NCBI GenBank assembly: GCA_032821775.1
Contig: JAVLRN010000001.1
Span: 1,178,001 to 1,242,000 of the forward strand
Length of the DNA stretch: 64,000 nucleotides
From: Sanguinoderma infundibulare
Lineage: Eukaryota; Basidiomycota; Agaricomycetes; Polyporales; Polyporaceae
Direction: 5' to 3'
Shown: positions 8,860-20,416 of the stretch, piece after piece
Layout of the letters: the number at the start of each line of letters is the position of its first letter
Numbering within the stretch: the first letter of the stretch is position 1
Program-made: the position numbers and the translations under genes
Notes under the pieces: generated by a model
What the model was told of the DNA's origin: nothing
What the model saw: the letters and a program-made list of their open reading frames with translations, nothing else
Databases searched by the model: none

Positions 8860-11205
8860 TCACCGAGAAGCGGCATATCCTCCAAAGTACCCAGTGTATG
8901 TTGGAGCAGTGGGGGTCGTCGGAGAAGGCGTCTCCGGTGTCGAAGCCCCGCCTACGGCCGCCCTCATGTGTGGCGGCAACGGAGGGGCGTACGTACTCGT
9001 CGCACCAGTCCACGGTACAGGCTGGTACGCGGGTTGCTTGGCAGATGACAGCACGGTATTTGCCACAGCACGCTGAGCCTGTGGCTGTTGCGTAGCACTA
9101 GGGTAGTAGCTCGAATAGTTGGCGCCCTGTGCAGGGGGTTGGGGCGTCGAACGCCCCGAGTTAGCGTACCACGACCCGTAGAACTGGCTCTGAGAGCCGG
9201 CGCCATACTGCGCGTTCGGATAGTGTGCGGTCGCAGGAGCCTGCGGCGTCGTGGTGTTGTAGGTAGAATTTGGGTAGTAGCTGGTGCTCTGCGGAGTAGA
9301 AGCGTACGTTCCGTAGCCTCGGTATTGCGATTGGTAGGCACTCGTCGAGTAACCATAAGGTGTGTAAGCAGGCGCAGGCGCAGTGGTCTTGGGGGCAGGT
9401 GTGGCAGGTGCTGGGGCGGGCTTGGTGGGTGTGACTGAACTAGCACGCACGTGCACGGTGGTATGATCGCGGTAGGCAGTGGTACGGCCAACAGGAAGCG
9501 TCCCATACCAACCCTCTGTCGGTGCGAGGGGAAGGGTGCGTTGCAGCTTATGGAGAACGGAGGCCAAAGGGATAAGTGGCGCATGTTCCGGATCGCCATT
9601 GGAGGGTCTTGGCCTGAGGGACGCCAGCAAGGCCAGGGAATCCGTGATTCCTTGAGCTGTGGCGCAGGCGTGAATAAATACACCTATGTCCAAATGAGAA
9701 CGTCCACGCACCAATATCCCACTCTTCCGAACCAACTTCCACAATAGTCGATCCACCACCCTGTCCACGTAACCGTTCCAACTGGAGATCCTCCAGCCGT
9801 TGGAGTGCCTTTGCGTTGCGCTGCAGTAGCTCGTCGACCGCCTGCTCCATCTCCAGCGAACCAAGAGCTGACTTGATGTCCTCGACCTCCTCCGGTGAGA
9901 GCAGAGACTCCAAGCTCTTGGTCAAATCATCGTCCTTGTCTGAAGGCTCAGCTACGACCTGAGTGTCTCTTGTGGAGACGTCCTCCATGACAACGTCTTC
10001 GGTCTGATGCTCTGCCTCACCGAGGAAAGCTCGCCGTTTGCCCTTGGCAAGGGATCGCAGTCGTTCCCTCATCGCCTGATGGAATATGACCTGGCCCACG
10101 CCTACACGCCCCACCTCTACGCCGTCCTGGTCGAAGCTAGGGGCGAAGCTTGCGTACGGGCCGTAGTCAAGGAACTTGCCACAGCTGACTCGTCGTGATT
10201 GTGGCTGCTTGTGAGGTAAGACGCCTGGGGCACGCTTGACGACGTAATCGCCTAATGTGCCCTTCTGGCCGAGTTGAGAACCAGAGGCGGAGGGGAAGAT
10301 GGAGACCAGTTCGGCTTTGGCCGTGTAAAGCGTTTTCAGGTCTTTGCTCGTACCGTCAGCAGCCACGGCGCCAGAGCTGGTGGACGTCCACCAGTCGCCA
10401 GTGGGTAGGTGTTGGACAAGGGCGTACTTATGTGGCCGTACTCCGGCGGAGGGGGCGTGGGCGGAGGTAGGGGATGGAGCTTCGTCGCGGACGTCGACGT
10501 CGGAGATGATTGTAGCCGCGTCGAGCGGGACGGGGGCAGTATTCCGAGATGCTTGGTGGAGCAGGGACCTTGCGAGGTTGCAGAAGCGGAGCTGCTGGGC
10601 TGCGGTCTCGGAAGGACGGGAGCGGGGATGGGAGGATATTGGATAGAGATGTTGCACGGCAGTCTTTGGGAATGATAAGCTCATGTCAAAAGTTGTAACA
10701 AGAAGTGAAGCGCACCCGGAGTGCTCTGAGCGGATAGAGAGTGGGGTTCTTGAGCAAGGAACGCAGGGAGAGCATGGAGGTTGCAGACCAGGAGGATCCT
10801 GCAGTGGCGAGGCCGGAGTCGGCGGGTAACGGGAAAACACGGTCGAGGAGACCCTGGTTGTCAACCCTGGAACAAGCATTAAGTGGTTAGAGACGTAAAG
10901 GATGAGAGCAGGAGTAGGACGCACAACTCAAGCACTTGGAGGATGTCTGCGGCATCCGCGCTCTGGATGGGGATGTCTCCACTGCTGGGCAGCTCGCCGT
11001 GCTTTTCGTCCTCGAGACGGTCGTCGGGCTCAGGAGAGGCGTCCTGGTTGGAGTCGGTGCGAGGGAGTTTGGAGGGAAGAGCATCGTCGTTTGCAGTGTT
11101 TGAGGTGCGCTTGCGCTTCTTGGACGCGCCCTTGCGGGGAGCGGGGGGACTGTCCGCGGGCTTGTCCTTTTCGTGTGTGGCCGTCGAGCGGGTCGCACGC
11201 GCCAT
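8860..11205 (-). CDS. Nuclear protein, possibly a Rsc58-like chromatin-remodelling subunit
   Basis: Four exons (11205-10925, 10866-10716, 10663-9712, 9656-8860) encode 726 residues. The N-terminus is basic and Ser/Pro-rich (KKRKR at about residues 28-32), fitting nuclear localisation. A folded middle part includes ILQVLELVDNQGLLDRVFPL, a TLYPLRAL segment, ALVQHLPTGDWWTS and LDYGPYASFAPSFDQ. A C-terminal Gln/Ser/Tyr/Pro-rich tail with repeated YG, SY and QSQ units is typical of disordered chromatin or RNA-associated proteins. The YGPYASFAP block recalls the Rsc58 subunit of the RSC remodeller, but this is a weak recollection, not a firm assignment. An upstream in-frame ATG at 11292 would add 29 residues. 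Confidence 0.6.
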
Positions 11206-11539
11206 GTCGGGGGCAGATTCGAGGGACGATTGACGCCGCGTTGGCGAGCAAGACGCGCAGAGGCCGAGGGACTGCAGCTGCCGTGGATCCAAACGCGTCC
11301 AGCTCGACGCGTCCCGTGGCGAATTTACGCTCGCGTCGTCGCTGCTTGGTGGGGAGACAAGCGCTGTCCTCCTCCCTCGCCCTCGGCTAGCCCCCCCTTT
11401 TCACACTCAGATAGTCCACATTTCATTCTCCGAAAGCATCTCATAACTCTTTATATCAGCTCCAGCACCGCTTCGCCACCACAGACTGATAGGCTCATCG
11501 CTGTCCTTAGCATCCTCTCCGTCTGTGGCCACGACCGCA

Positions 11540-12038
11540 ATGGCTTCCAAACTCGCGCCTGTCGTCAAGCCCTTCCTTCGCGCCCAGCAGCACTCGCTGC
11601 CCGCCAACGGTCACGGCGCCTTCATCCCCCAAATCCGAAAACTTGTCTTCGAGTTCTGTGATAACTGGGCTTCCTCCGCCAACCTCCGCACTTACATTCA
11701 CAACCACCTCGAGAATGTCGCCCGGGCAAACCCCCACGTAGAGTTCGTGGTTCGGCGGAGGAGTTGTCGCGAACCCGTCATCCGCGGCTTCTATAGTACG
11801 TCTGTCGTCTCCCGTCACTACGCGTCTTGGCCTGACAGCCGTTGCAGTCAACAACCGGGACAAGGTCATCGGCCTCAAGGACTTCGAGGTCAATGGCATC
11901 GAGAAGAAGGTCCAACTGCTTCTCGATGCTTCTGGTGCCAAAATAAAGCCTCTCAAGAGGCTCACCGTCGAGAGCCGGAACGAGGCCACGAGGGGTATTT
12001 GGAGCGGGCTGCATGTTGAGGAGCCATTTAGGATATGA
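11540..12038 (+). CDS. MRPL51: Mitochondrial large-subunit ribosomal protein mL43
   Basis: Component of the mitochondrial 54S ribosomal subunit, with the thioredoxin-like L51/S25/CI-B8 fold. Two exons (11540-11795, 11848-12038) give 148 residues, close to the yeast protein. Family marks are GHGAFIPQIRKLVFEFCDNW near the N-terminus, NPHVEFVVRR, INNRDKVIGLKDF across the splice junction, and the C-terminal TRGIWSGLHVEEPFR. Translation is taken from ATG 11540, in a favourable context. The first residues (MASKLAPVVKPFLRAQQHS) are basic and free of acidic residues, fitting mitochondrial import. Confidence 0.92.
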
Positions 12039-13296
12039 TGCCGCACTTCTCGCATGCGCATCGCGGATCTTCGCAGTACGTGTAGAGTTACCTCTCTCCC
12101 CCTTAATAGGATATGGTACGTCGTTCTTGCTTTGAGGCATTCATTTGACCTGGCGTTGATTTACGTGTCTTCAGTAATGGACCAAGGCTACCATCATGTC
12201 TTGCAACATACTCACGTTCATCGCCGGGAATGCAGGAGGATCCACCACTTCGCGTGGTACGACGCAAGGGATATGAACCTTGCTCGACTTGCATCAGGTT
12301 CCTTCTTATTACATCCTGACTATGTCGCGCGATTTTATTGCCTTGATCGGATTGTGGGCCTTTGAATTTCTCCGTTCAAAGCGCGAAGCATTCAATATTT
12401 TCGTTTGTTGGACCGGAATGCTTTTCATGTCTTCACCGTCGTCTGAACATGGATAGGCTGAAGTGGATCGGACTCTATCGGACTGACGCCTGCCCTAAAT
12501 TGCGTACATGGCGCCGTGGACGGTGTTGCGGCACGCGATGACGTTTTGCCTCTCTTCATCTCGCATCCTCTGATCAAGACCGGTGCACATCAGGCCTGCT
12601 GGAAACTTCATCCTGCATTGGGTAACGTGGCAAAGCGGAGAGAACCCAGGAAGACCGGCTGTAATGCCGGTGCGTAGTCGCATTCGTGTTCTTCGCATCG
12701 CTCTGCCTCGCGCTGATATGGATCTCTTAGGCGTGCAATGAACTCGTTTCGTACTCTGCCGTGTATTATGCGCGCGGCGTTGTGAGTGAGCACCACTGCA
12801 CAAACTTCTAAGCATTCTCTCCAGATGCCTGGATGCCACATGCCGCGCCCGTCCCACCTGTCAGGCGCTCTATCACGGCGTCCTCGCGGAACCAAATCCA
12901 TTCTTTCCTCCCATGCAGGCACACCTCCTGCGAACGGGAGCTGTGCGGTACACGTACTCCATTCCGTCCGCGATGACCATTCCCAAGGTCATGCTAATCC
13001 CTCTAAGAGGTAATCTCGGCACCACCACGTGCCCCCGTGCTCGCTTCAGTGATACACGCTTTCGCCACGATGCCCACTTCTCCGAAGCCGGTGACTCGGA
13101 ACGTTCTTCTATCTGCACTTCATCCTGACGCCAGACAAACGCGTGTGCGTAGTAAAGGCCGGCCTGACACCCGAAACAGTGGGGTCGCCTCTTTCCTCTT
13201 CCCCCCCTGCCCTCGCTTGTGTAAGTTTTCGTCTCGTCCACCTCTCTCCTCCGCCCCTAACTTGTCCTTCACCCCATCCAGCGTTCATATCAAGCC
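12039..13296. other. Intergenic region, 1.26 kb
   Basis: No gene supported on either strand: open frames are short, lack conserved motifs and do not link through splice sites. It contains the 3' end of the mL43 gene and the promoter of the following orphan gene; a pyrimidine-rich tract (about 13190-13270) leads into that start. Confidence 0.4.
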
Positions 13297-14514
13297 ATGC
13301 AGAATCCAAGTAGCTATTACGTGGTGCCTCAGTCCGACGGGCGTATATGGGCGGATTGGCAGCAGTCGGGGAGGGATCGAAACGTGAGTAGCATTCGCCT
13401 CTGTCTTTGACCAATACCCATAATCCCTATCTGCAGTACTCTTGGAGCAGTACTTCCTCTGCCAGACTTGGAGAAGGATCATCATCTTCGGTGTGTTTAT
13501 GTCCTTTGTGCTATGGACCACAAAGCTTGACTGACAGGCCATTACGCATATCACAGCACCGCCGCAGCCCAATGAAAGACGTCACACAATATAGCCCTGT
13601 TCCCATCTCCTACACCTTGGTGAGTGCATCTGTGTTTCTACTCGTAGAGCGACGGTGGCTCAATGCCGAATTTGAAGACCCCACCGACGCCCTCCACGGA
13701 TAGCGATGCTTCTTCATCACAGATATCGATGGAATCCATCCCCGAGTACGACGAATACCCAGAGATTCCCTTTGTCTCTGCCGCGATCAGTTGTCCTAAT
13801 GGGTGGATGTCCTCTGATCGGCCAGCCGAACGCGCGCGTGCAGACGACGGAATTTCTACGACGTCCTTCTGGACGGGAATCATCGGCTTGCGCCCAAGCG
13901 CGTCCAAGTCGTCGACCTCGACCGACGCCAGCGCGAGCTCGCCTATCCTCGGACACACAGGCGAGCGCCTCATCGCACCTTCAAGAACCCGTAAGCGCTC
14001 GGGCTCAGTGTCGTCCATCGCATCGTCACGAATGCGGCCCGCGCCGGCAAAGTCAATCCTCTCCTCGAACTCGTCCGTAAAAACTCGGCGACACAAGGCG
14101 CCTTCGGTCAAGTTCTTGGACGTGCCTACGATACACTACGAAGACAACGACTATCACGACGATGATGAGCATGAGCCGAGCTCATGTATGTCCCCTCCCC
14201 CGCCGAAGAAGGCCAGGGGCCTCTCCGGCTTCTTTTCGTTCAAGCGGTTCTTCGGCTCGCATTCGTCCTCATCCCCGACCTCGTCTCCCAAGGCTGCGCC
14301 GACAAAGACGAAGGCGAAGACGATGCCGAGCCGGCCCGGAACGCCAGGGCGGCCAGCGATCTCGGGCCCGTTCCCGTTGTGCGACTCCACCCCACGGCGT
14401 GGCCGTGGCGGGAGCAGCGCGGCGAGTCTGCGCTCGATGAAGTCCAGCGGGAGCTTGAGCTCTGTGCGCTCGTGCGGCAGCAGGTTGCCCACGCCGACGT
14501 ACTGGCCGAGGTAG
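13297..14514 (+). CDS. Ser/Pro-rich protein of unknown function
   Basis: Exons 13297-13383, 13437-13490, 13557-13619 and 13648-14514 join in frame to 356 residues; all junctions are GT-AG. I do not recognise a domain. The protein is rich in Ser, Pro and Arg, with SISPEYDEYPEI-like acidic patches, a KSSTSTDAS tract, an RTRKRSGSVSS basic/Ser cluster and a LSGFFSFKRFFG segment with aromatic and basic residues, then RPGTPGRPAISGPFPL and a Ser-rich end. The composition suggests an intrinsically disordered, probably phosphorylated regulator. The terminal part (GPFPL, Ser-rich, SRLPTPTYWPR) has the look of a conserved short motif among basidiomycete proteins, but no function can be given. Confidence 0.7.
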
Positions 14515-14750
14515 TATTGGTCGCCATCGCCCGGCGGTCTTGTGTCTGTGAGTTCCTTCCGGACGCCATCATTCCAGCGCTCGTAGCGTACTAATACATG
14601 CTCCGTGGCGCGCGCGCCTAGGTCTCGTCCACTTGTCCCATCCATGGAGATGCGCTCATTGCATGACCTGCCTCTCTGACCATCATTCTACGTCCACGTC
14701 CATGTCCATGTCCTCATCCCCACCCCACCCCATTCCTCATCGGCATCCAA

Positions 14751-14783
14751 CCGGGCCCCTCGTGTGATCGACGAGGGGCCCGG
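14751..14783. repeat. Perfect 13-bp inverted repeat (hairpin)
   Basis: Arms at 14751-14763 and 14771-14783 are exactly complementary (CCGGGCCCCTCGT and its complement) around a 7-base loop. The stem is very GC-rich. It lies about 240 bases beyond the stop of the Ser-rich gene, so it may lie in or just past that transcript's 3' UTR. Confidence 0.8.
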
Positions 14784-15868
14784 CCATGCCTCCCGACATG
14801 CGCCACCTCACATCCGCATCCACGGCGATTTGACATCGCGACTGCACCATGCTTGCTTGCGTTATGCGTTATGATGGAACTACTAGTCGTTGTACGCGCG
14901 GTCGGTGTCGTTGCGCGTTTGGAGGAGTGTACTGTGTGCACGGGCGATCACATTGACCGCTGCGTCCGCTTGTAGTCTCGTCGTTGCTGCGTATATGCAT
15001 GCTTGTTCTTCTGGAAGCGAACGTGTGCCGTGGGAAGCCTATTATTGAAGGCGCTTCTGAAGAGACCGGTGGAGCGCGGGCTCCGCCTCGTCTTCGGCGT
15101 CGGCACGATGTGCGCAGTTCCCAGCTCCTAATTCATAGTGCTAAGTACCTGGTACTGCACACATGAAACGTGTAGGTGGAGGTCAGTGGACTGGTGCGTT
15201 GAACTGAGCGCCATCTTTAGAGAGTACGTTTCGCACTGCAGTCTGGCGCTCAGACTCTGCAATCTGAGCAGCTTCAAGGTGTCGCCTGCTCGGAAGCATG
15301 GAAGGTGGGTAGATGGGTACGCATATGAAGCTTGTCTTACGTATTCCTTTTGTGACAGCACCTTAGCTGTTTAGTAGCAGAAGTCAGATGCTACCATGCC
15401 ATTGGGGCGAACACGAACATGGTCAAATAAGTGTAGAAATATGACTACCTCTGGGGCATCTTTCTTGATTGAAGTATCACGTCTAGAGAATGCCCAGGAC
15501 GGCGAGAGTCTGGTGGGCGATTGGCACACGAGCGATAAGAGACGTCAAGTAAAGATAGGAACGGAACCGCCTGGTTGGGGAGCGAATCGGGCGAACCTGC
15601 GTGGCCGCAGAAGACGTTTTGATAGGTGGCTATGTGAGAACGTAGATAACCGCGGGGATGGACGTGGACTTGCGATACGAGGGGAGTATATAGACCTGCT
15701 ACCGTTATCAGCGGTTCAAACCTCCCCTTCCTCGCTACCTTCACTTTCGGACCTCTCTGCTTGTCATGTCACTAGGCGAGCCTTGCCTCCGGATGCCCGA
15801 GGACTTCATGGCCTTTCCTTGTCACCGTCGAACACACAAGACATAAAGAGAGACCCCCCGTTAACCCC
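14784..15868. other. Intergenic region
   Basis: No gene supported. A TATATAG element at 15687-15693 on the plus strand is followed by pyrimidine-rich sequence and may be the promoter of the small frame at 15869. Confidence 0.35.
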
Positions 15869-16159
15869 ATGGCACGTGCAGGTCGGCTATTGCCTTTGCA
15901 GGCAGGCGTGATGGTTCGACGGCTATACTGTCCTTCCTATCCAGGCGAGACCACGGAGACGCTGCATGGTGGTATCTTCAGGCGCATGGTTGCGACGTTG
16001 TGTCTAGTAGTGCCCAGAACCCGTTCCTCGGTGAGTGCAGCTCTTGGAGTCGCTATGCACGACATACCCTTACATACCTACCTTATCTCTGTCCAGGGGT
16101 GTGGGCGCCTAAACAGGCCTTATCTCGGCGTCGAGGCGTTGGAGATAGCGCCGCCCTGA
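15869..16159 (+). CDS. Possible small orphan gene
   Basis: An open frame of 96 codons begins at ATG 15869, about 180 bases after a TATA-like element at 15687. It carries no family motif. Inside it, a GTGAGT at 16031 and a pyrimidine-rich AG at 16095-16096 could define an intron. Only the position behind a TATA box speaks for it; composition is neutral and no relatives are known to me. It also overlaps the GATA-rich region upstream of the ammonium transporter, so it may simply be promoter DNA. Confidence 0.2.
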   Translation: MARAGRLLPLQAGVMVRRLYCPSYPGETTETLHGGIFRRMVATLCLVVPRTRSSVSAALGVAMHDIPLHTYLISVQGCGRLNRPYLGVEALEIAPP

Positions 16160-16598
16160 TACGCGACGGTCGGCAGAAATCAAGTGGCGGGCATTGGCTG
16201 TCGCGTGCATGCTGCGTGCAACAGTCACGGCATTGTCCTTGGCCACTTATCTCTTCCACCCACACGCTGCGGTCACTCCCACAGATAGTGTGAACGCATA
16301 CGCTTCTCGAGGACCTTGGCCAGACCTTGGCCGTCCTCCGTCGACTCACGCGACCGAACAGTGTGGACACTATTCTACCCCGCGCTCTGCCAAGCACACG
16401 TCGACCTACTTTGACATGCTCCAGGCATAACGCTCGACGCCTCGGGGCACCGCGCGGAACGGGACGGGGTACGCAACTAGGGTGAAACAGGCTTCAAATC
16501 CTTATCTACGGCACCGCCCTGGCAATGGTCGTGTAGATCGGCCCTGTCATCGATCGGTGTCGGGGAATATGCGGACCGTCTCTTTCTTCAACCTATCT
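16083..16598. promoter_or_regulatory. Cluster of seven GATA-factor sites upstream of the ammonium transporter
   Basis: HGATAR-type sites (either strand) occur at 16083-16088, 16120-16125, 16143-16148, 16247-16252, 16283-16288, 16502-16507 and 16593-16598. About 1.5 would be expected by chance in this length. Fungal ammonium transporters are classic targets of nitrogen-responsive GATA activators (AreA/Gln3 type), so control by nitrogen limitation is a reasonable inference. Confidence 0.5.
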
Positions 16599-16823
16599 CG
16601 GTCCTGTGGGGTGCATGGCGCTCTGTCGCGTGAAGACTGAATTGTCTTTCTCGCGGAAAGGGTCGGGTCGCCATTCTCAGTGGTTCGGCTCCTGAACTCC
16701 ACCAGTCCCCCTCATCTTGTTCCTCGTCCATCATCTCTCTGCTTTCCACCTCCACTTCCCCCACACAACACCCCGCTCCATCACGGCGGCCACAACGGCA
16801 GCTGGCGATACCCCGCATCAATC

Positions 16824-18791
16824 ATGACTCACTCGCCCCTTTCAGCGCGGCTCCAACCTTCCCCCCGTGAGTCTTGAATGCACCTCGTTCTCCCGGGTCC
16901 CCAACTAACTTGGTCGCGCGACGCCTAGGGGACGTGAACACTCAGTGAGTTCACACTCGAAACTGTATGCAACGTGGAGATTAGAAGCGGAGTTGCCTAG
17001 GTATAATGGCGGAGACGTCTCTTTCATCGTGGTCGCTGGCATCCTTGTCTTCTTTATGGTCCCCGGAGTCGGTAAGCACCTCGTCTGTCTGTTGGCGCCC
17101 GTCACGCTCATGGCACACTTGCAGCATTCTTGTATTCCGGTCTGTCACGACGAAAGAGCGCACTTTCACTGGTGTGGGCAGTAGCTGCGAGCAACGCCGT
17201 CGTCATCTTCCAATGGTGGTTCTGGGGCTACTCGCTTGCCTTCTCCCCAACAGCGACCAACGGGTTCATTGGGAACCTGCGAAGCTTTGCGCTTCGCAAA
17301 GTTCTCGGCGATCCCAGCCCAGGATCCCCGTTGATCCCGGAGCTCCTATACAGCTTCTACCAGATGGAGTTCGCCTGCGTCACCGTCGCCATTCTTATGG
17401 GTGCGCTTGCAGACCGCGGGCGCGTATTTCCTGCGATGATTTTCTCGTTCATCTGGATGACGCTCGTCTATTGCCCTATCGCATGCTGGGCATGGAACGT
17501 CAACGGTTGGGGGTTCAAGTGGGGTGTTCTCGACTATGCCGGTGAGTCAACTTGTCCTTGGCCCAATCTAGACCTCTCTGCTCATAGCTGGCACAGGGGG
17601 AGGCCCGGTTGAGATCGGGAGTGGAGTCTCCGGCCTTGCATACTCCTGGGTGCTCGGCCGCCGGAGCGAACGAGAACTGCGCAATTTCCGGCCCCACAAC
17701 GTCTCGTTCGTCGGCCTCGGCACGTTCATTCTCTGGTTCGGATGGTTGGGCTTCAACGGCGGCTCCGCGTTCGGCGCAAACCTGCGCGCGATCATGGCCA
17801 TCTGGAACTCGATGATCGCGGCCGCTCTCTCCGGGATTGTCTGGTGTCTGCTCGATTTCCGCATCGAGCGGAAATGGACCATGGTCGGCTTCTGTTCAGG
17901 CACCATTGCGGGCCTTGTAGCGGCCACTCCCGCGTCTGGCTTCATCCCCCAGTGGGCTGCCGTGGTCATGGGTATCATCGTTGGCGCTGTTGCTAACTAC
18001 AGCACGAAACGTACGTTAGGCCCCTTACTTATCTCGCCTCGTGATACAACGCTGAACCCCGCATCGCAGTAAAGTTCCTCCTGCGTATTGATGATGCCCT
18101 TGGTGAGTAAGCCAGTGTGAGCCTGCTGCTTCGGCCTATTGATTTTATATATAGACCTGCTCGCTGAACACGCTATCGGTGGGATCATTGGCCTTCTCTT
18201 CAACGCAATCTTTGCAGACAGGGCGATAATCGCCCTCGATGGAGTCAACACGTCAGTGAACGGCGGATGGCTAAACCGCAACTGGAAGCAGCTTTATATC
18301 CAAATCGGCTACATCGCTGCATGCGTGGCATACTCGTTCGTCGTCACCGCGCTCATCGCCAAGGCCTTTAATTACATCCCACATCTGCAACTTCGTGCCT
18401 CCCCGGAAGAAGAGGCGATGGGCATGGACGATGCCGAGGTACGTCTCTATAATAGAAGCACTCCACCCCCCGATGTCCGACGAACCTTCCCGCACAGATT
18501 GGCGAGTTCGCATCCGATTACATCGAAGTGCGTCGCGACTTCACGGACTGGACGCCTCTGTACCACGGCAAGGAGGGCAAGGATTTCGATTCAGACACAC
18601 CCATTCCTGCTGCCGGCGACCGTCACGGCGTGCCCGACAGTGACATCTCGCGACCACCTGCAGACGGTCCTCTCGCGAACGGAAACGGCGAGTCCAAGCC
18701 AGCCAACGGCGCCCTCTCGTCCATCTCGGAAAAGTCTGAAGGGGACCACGTATCTTCGGCACAATTCCCGCCATCACTCAACGAAAAGTAA
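16824..18791 (+). CDS. Ammonium transporter (AMT/MEP family)
   Basis: Plasma-membrane ammonium channel/transporter. Eight exons (16824-16866, 16929-16944 of 16 nt, 17001-17071, 17125-17541, 17597-18010, 18070-18102, 18155-18438, 18498-18791) give 523 residues. The family signature is clear: YNGGDVSF entering the first helix, FFMVPGVAFLYSGLSRRKSA, FQWWFWGYSLAFS, FILWFGWLGFNGGSAFGA, GLVAATPASGFI and AEHAIGGIIG. The polar C-terminal tail of over 100 residues is rich in Asp, Ser and Pro; in MEP proteins such tails hold regulatory phosphosites. The pore histidine near AEHAIGG is present (twin-histidine site 2). The start was chosen because two short exons link it in frame to YNGGDV. Confidence 0.93.
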
Positions 18792-19203
18792 CGTGTACGG
18801 GCCGCTAATCGTATGAACGTCACGCACCTTGACCCAGCCTACGTGTTAGTGTTAGTTTTATTGGGGATGATACGAAGGCGTAGTCGATAACCTTGGCTTT
18901 GACTTAGGTGCATCGCTGTTGTTGTATCGCTGTGTTATACCGCATGACCTACTAGAGCTCCGGAACTAGATCTATCAGATGTACCAGTGGGTGCCTGTGG
19001 GTGCATCGCTATGTCTTGCCGTATGCACGAGATGACGACGACCAAGCTGTTCAAGACGCAAGCCAAGTGAATTGAGATCTCCGATCTCCCACTCTGACAG
19101 TTTATGCAGGCGCCCACCGTCCCAAGTCATTATACGTTTGCGTCCACGCTTGTCCTCGTACCACCCCCACCTCAGCTCGACCGTCAAGTACAAACCATCC
19201 TCA
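18792..19203. other. Intergenic region
   Basis: About 410 bases between two tandem plus-strand genes. Nothing beyond probable 3' UTR and promoter sequence was recognised. Confidence 0.4.
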
Positions 19204-20416
19204 ATGTCCCCCATCAGGACGAGAGCACAAACACGGCGCAAGAACAGGGGGTCGCCTGAGTCGCCGCCTTCTTCGTCTCCGTCTCCGCAAGCTCCGGCTA
19301 AACCGATGGCCAAGAAAGCTGCGCGCCGCCGGGACATCTTCAAGATTCAGGTCCAACAGGCCGGAAGATGGCAGGACGTCCTCGTGGACCGCACGTCGTC
19401 CCTCAATACCACGCATGACATCAAACTCCGTCGTACAACCTCGTTCCACCCCGAGACGGTTCCACTGCTCCAGGACACTCCAGTCGATAACGACAAGGAA
19501 CCCTCCACCCAGGTCGACAAGGAGAGAAGAAGTCAGGCGAGGCGGAGGAAGGCGACACCGAAGAGCAGTCCGCACGTCCGCTGGGCGAGCATGCTTCGTA
19601 GTCGGGTAGCCCCGAGCTCTCCGACTGCGTCTATTGTCGCACGGCGGTCTCAGGTACGAATATATGCGCCTCGGGCTATCGTTCGTCGGATATATCTGAC
19701 GCATATATCTGCCTCAGGATGGCCCGCGTGCGTCCCTCGCGCCGCAACCACGTTCTATTCTGCGAGTCTTTCGCGACGAAACGCCAGTTACTCCCTCGCA
19801 GCCTGCCGTCGAACCTACTGGAGTCGGCTCAAACGTTGAAACGCCGCTATATGCGCTCCCGGCGGTCCCTCCCGGCATAACCTTGCGCAGTCGTCGGCGG
19901 ATGTCTCGGGCTGGTCTGAATCGTTCCTTCTCTTCGCCCGTCCAAATGGTCTCCGCGGACGAGATACCGGTTGGCGGAACCTCTGACGACTCCTTCGGCT
20001 CAGTATCCGCGCAAGTCACTTGTCTTACTCCTCCCGGCTTGTCTGTAGTGCCCACGACTTCGAAGAGCGCTGCATGGATTCCTCCATCTATTCCTCAGGC
20101 GACGCAGACGGCGGACACTGCGCCACATGCCCAGGATCGCGCGACTGCCCGCAGTTCTCAGGCTTGTACGTCGCTGGCAGCTTTGGATCCTCCTCCTCCT
20201 CCTCCTCCTGCTGTGCGACCACCCGTGGCGAAGGCTCATTACACTGTCAATCCTGCGAACGTTCAAGCGTTCGCGCCCCCTCGGGAGGATGTGGATCTCG
20301 TTCGGGAACGGAGCTGGCTGCCGGAGAATCGCGTGGATCGTTGGATCTTGGTACTCTACCTGGCTTCCATGCCCATTCTTCTGCCGATGCTCGCGCGCGT
20401 CCTCGGTTTGGTGTGA
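19204..20416 (+). CDS. Predicted tail-anchored membrane protein of unknown function
   Basis: Two exons (19204-19653, 19718-20416) encode 382 residues. The N-terminus is Ser/Pro-rich, then strongly basic (AKKAARRRDIFKIQVQQ), followed by a segment GRWQDVLVDRTSS. Most of the rest is low-complexity, with a run of eight prolines coded by CCT repeats near 20188. The last 25 residues (RWILVLYLASMPILLPMLARVLGLV) form one hydrophobic helix at the extreme C-terminus and there is no signal peptide, so a tail-anchored topology with a cytosolic or nucleoplasmic body is likely. The basic N-terminal half could bind DNA, RNA or membranes. No family recognised. Confidence 0.6.

Noticed and set aside
20185..20215. 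CCT trinucleotide repeat as a separate repeat feature
   Set aside because: It codes for the poly-proline run of the tail-anchored protein and needs no other explanation.
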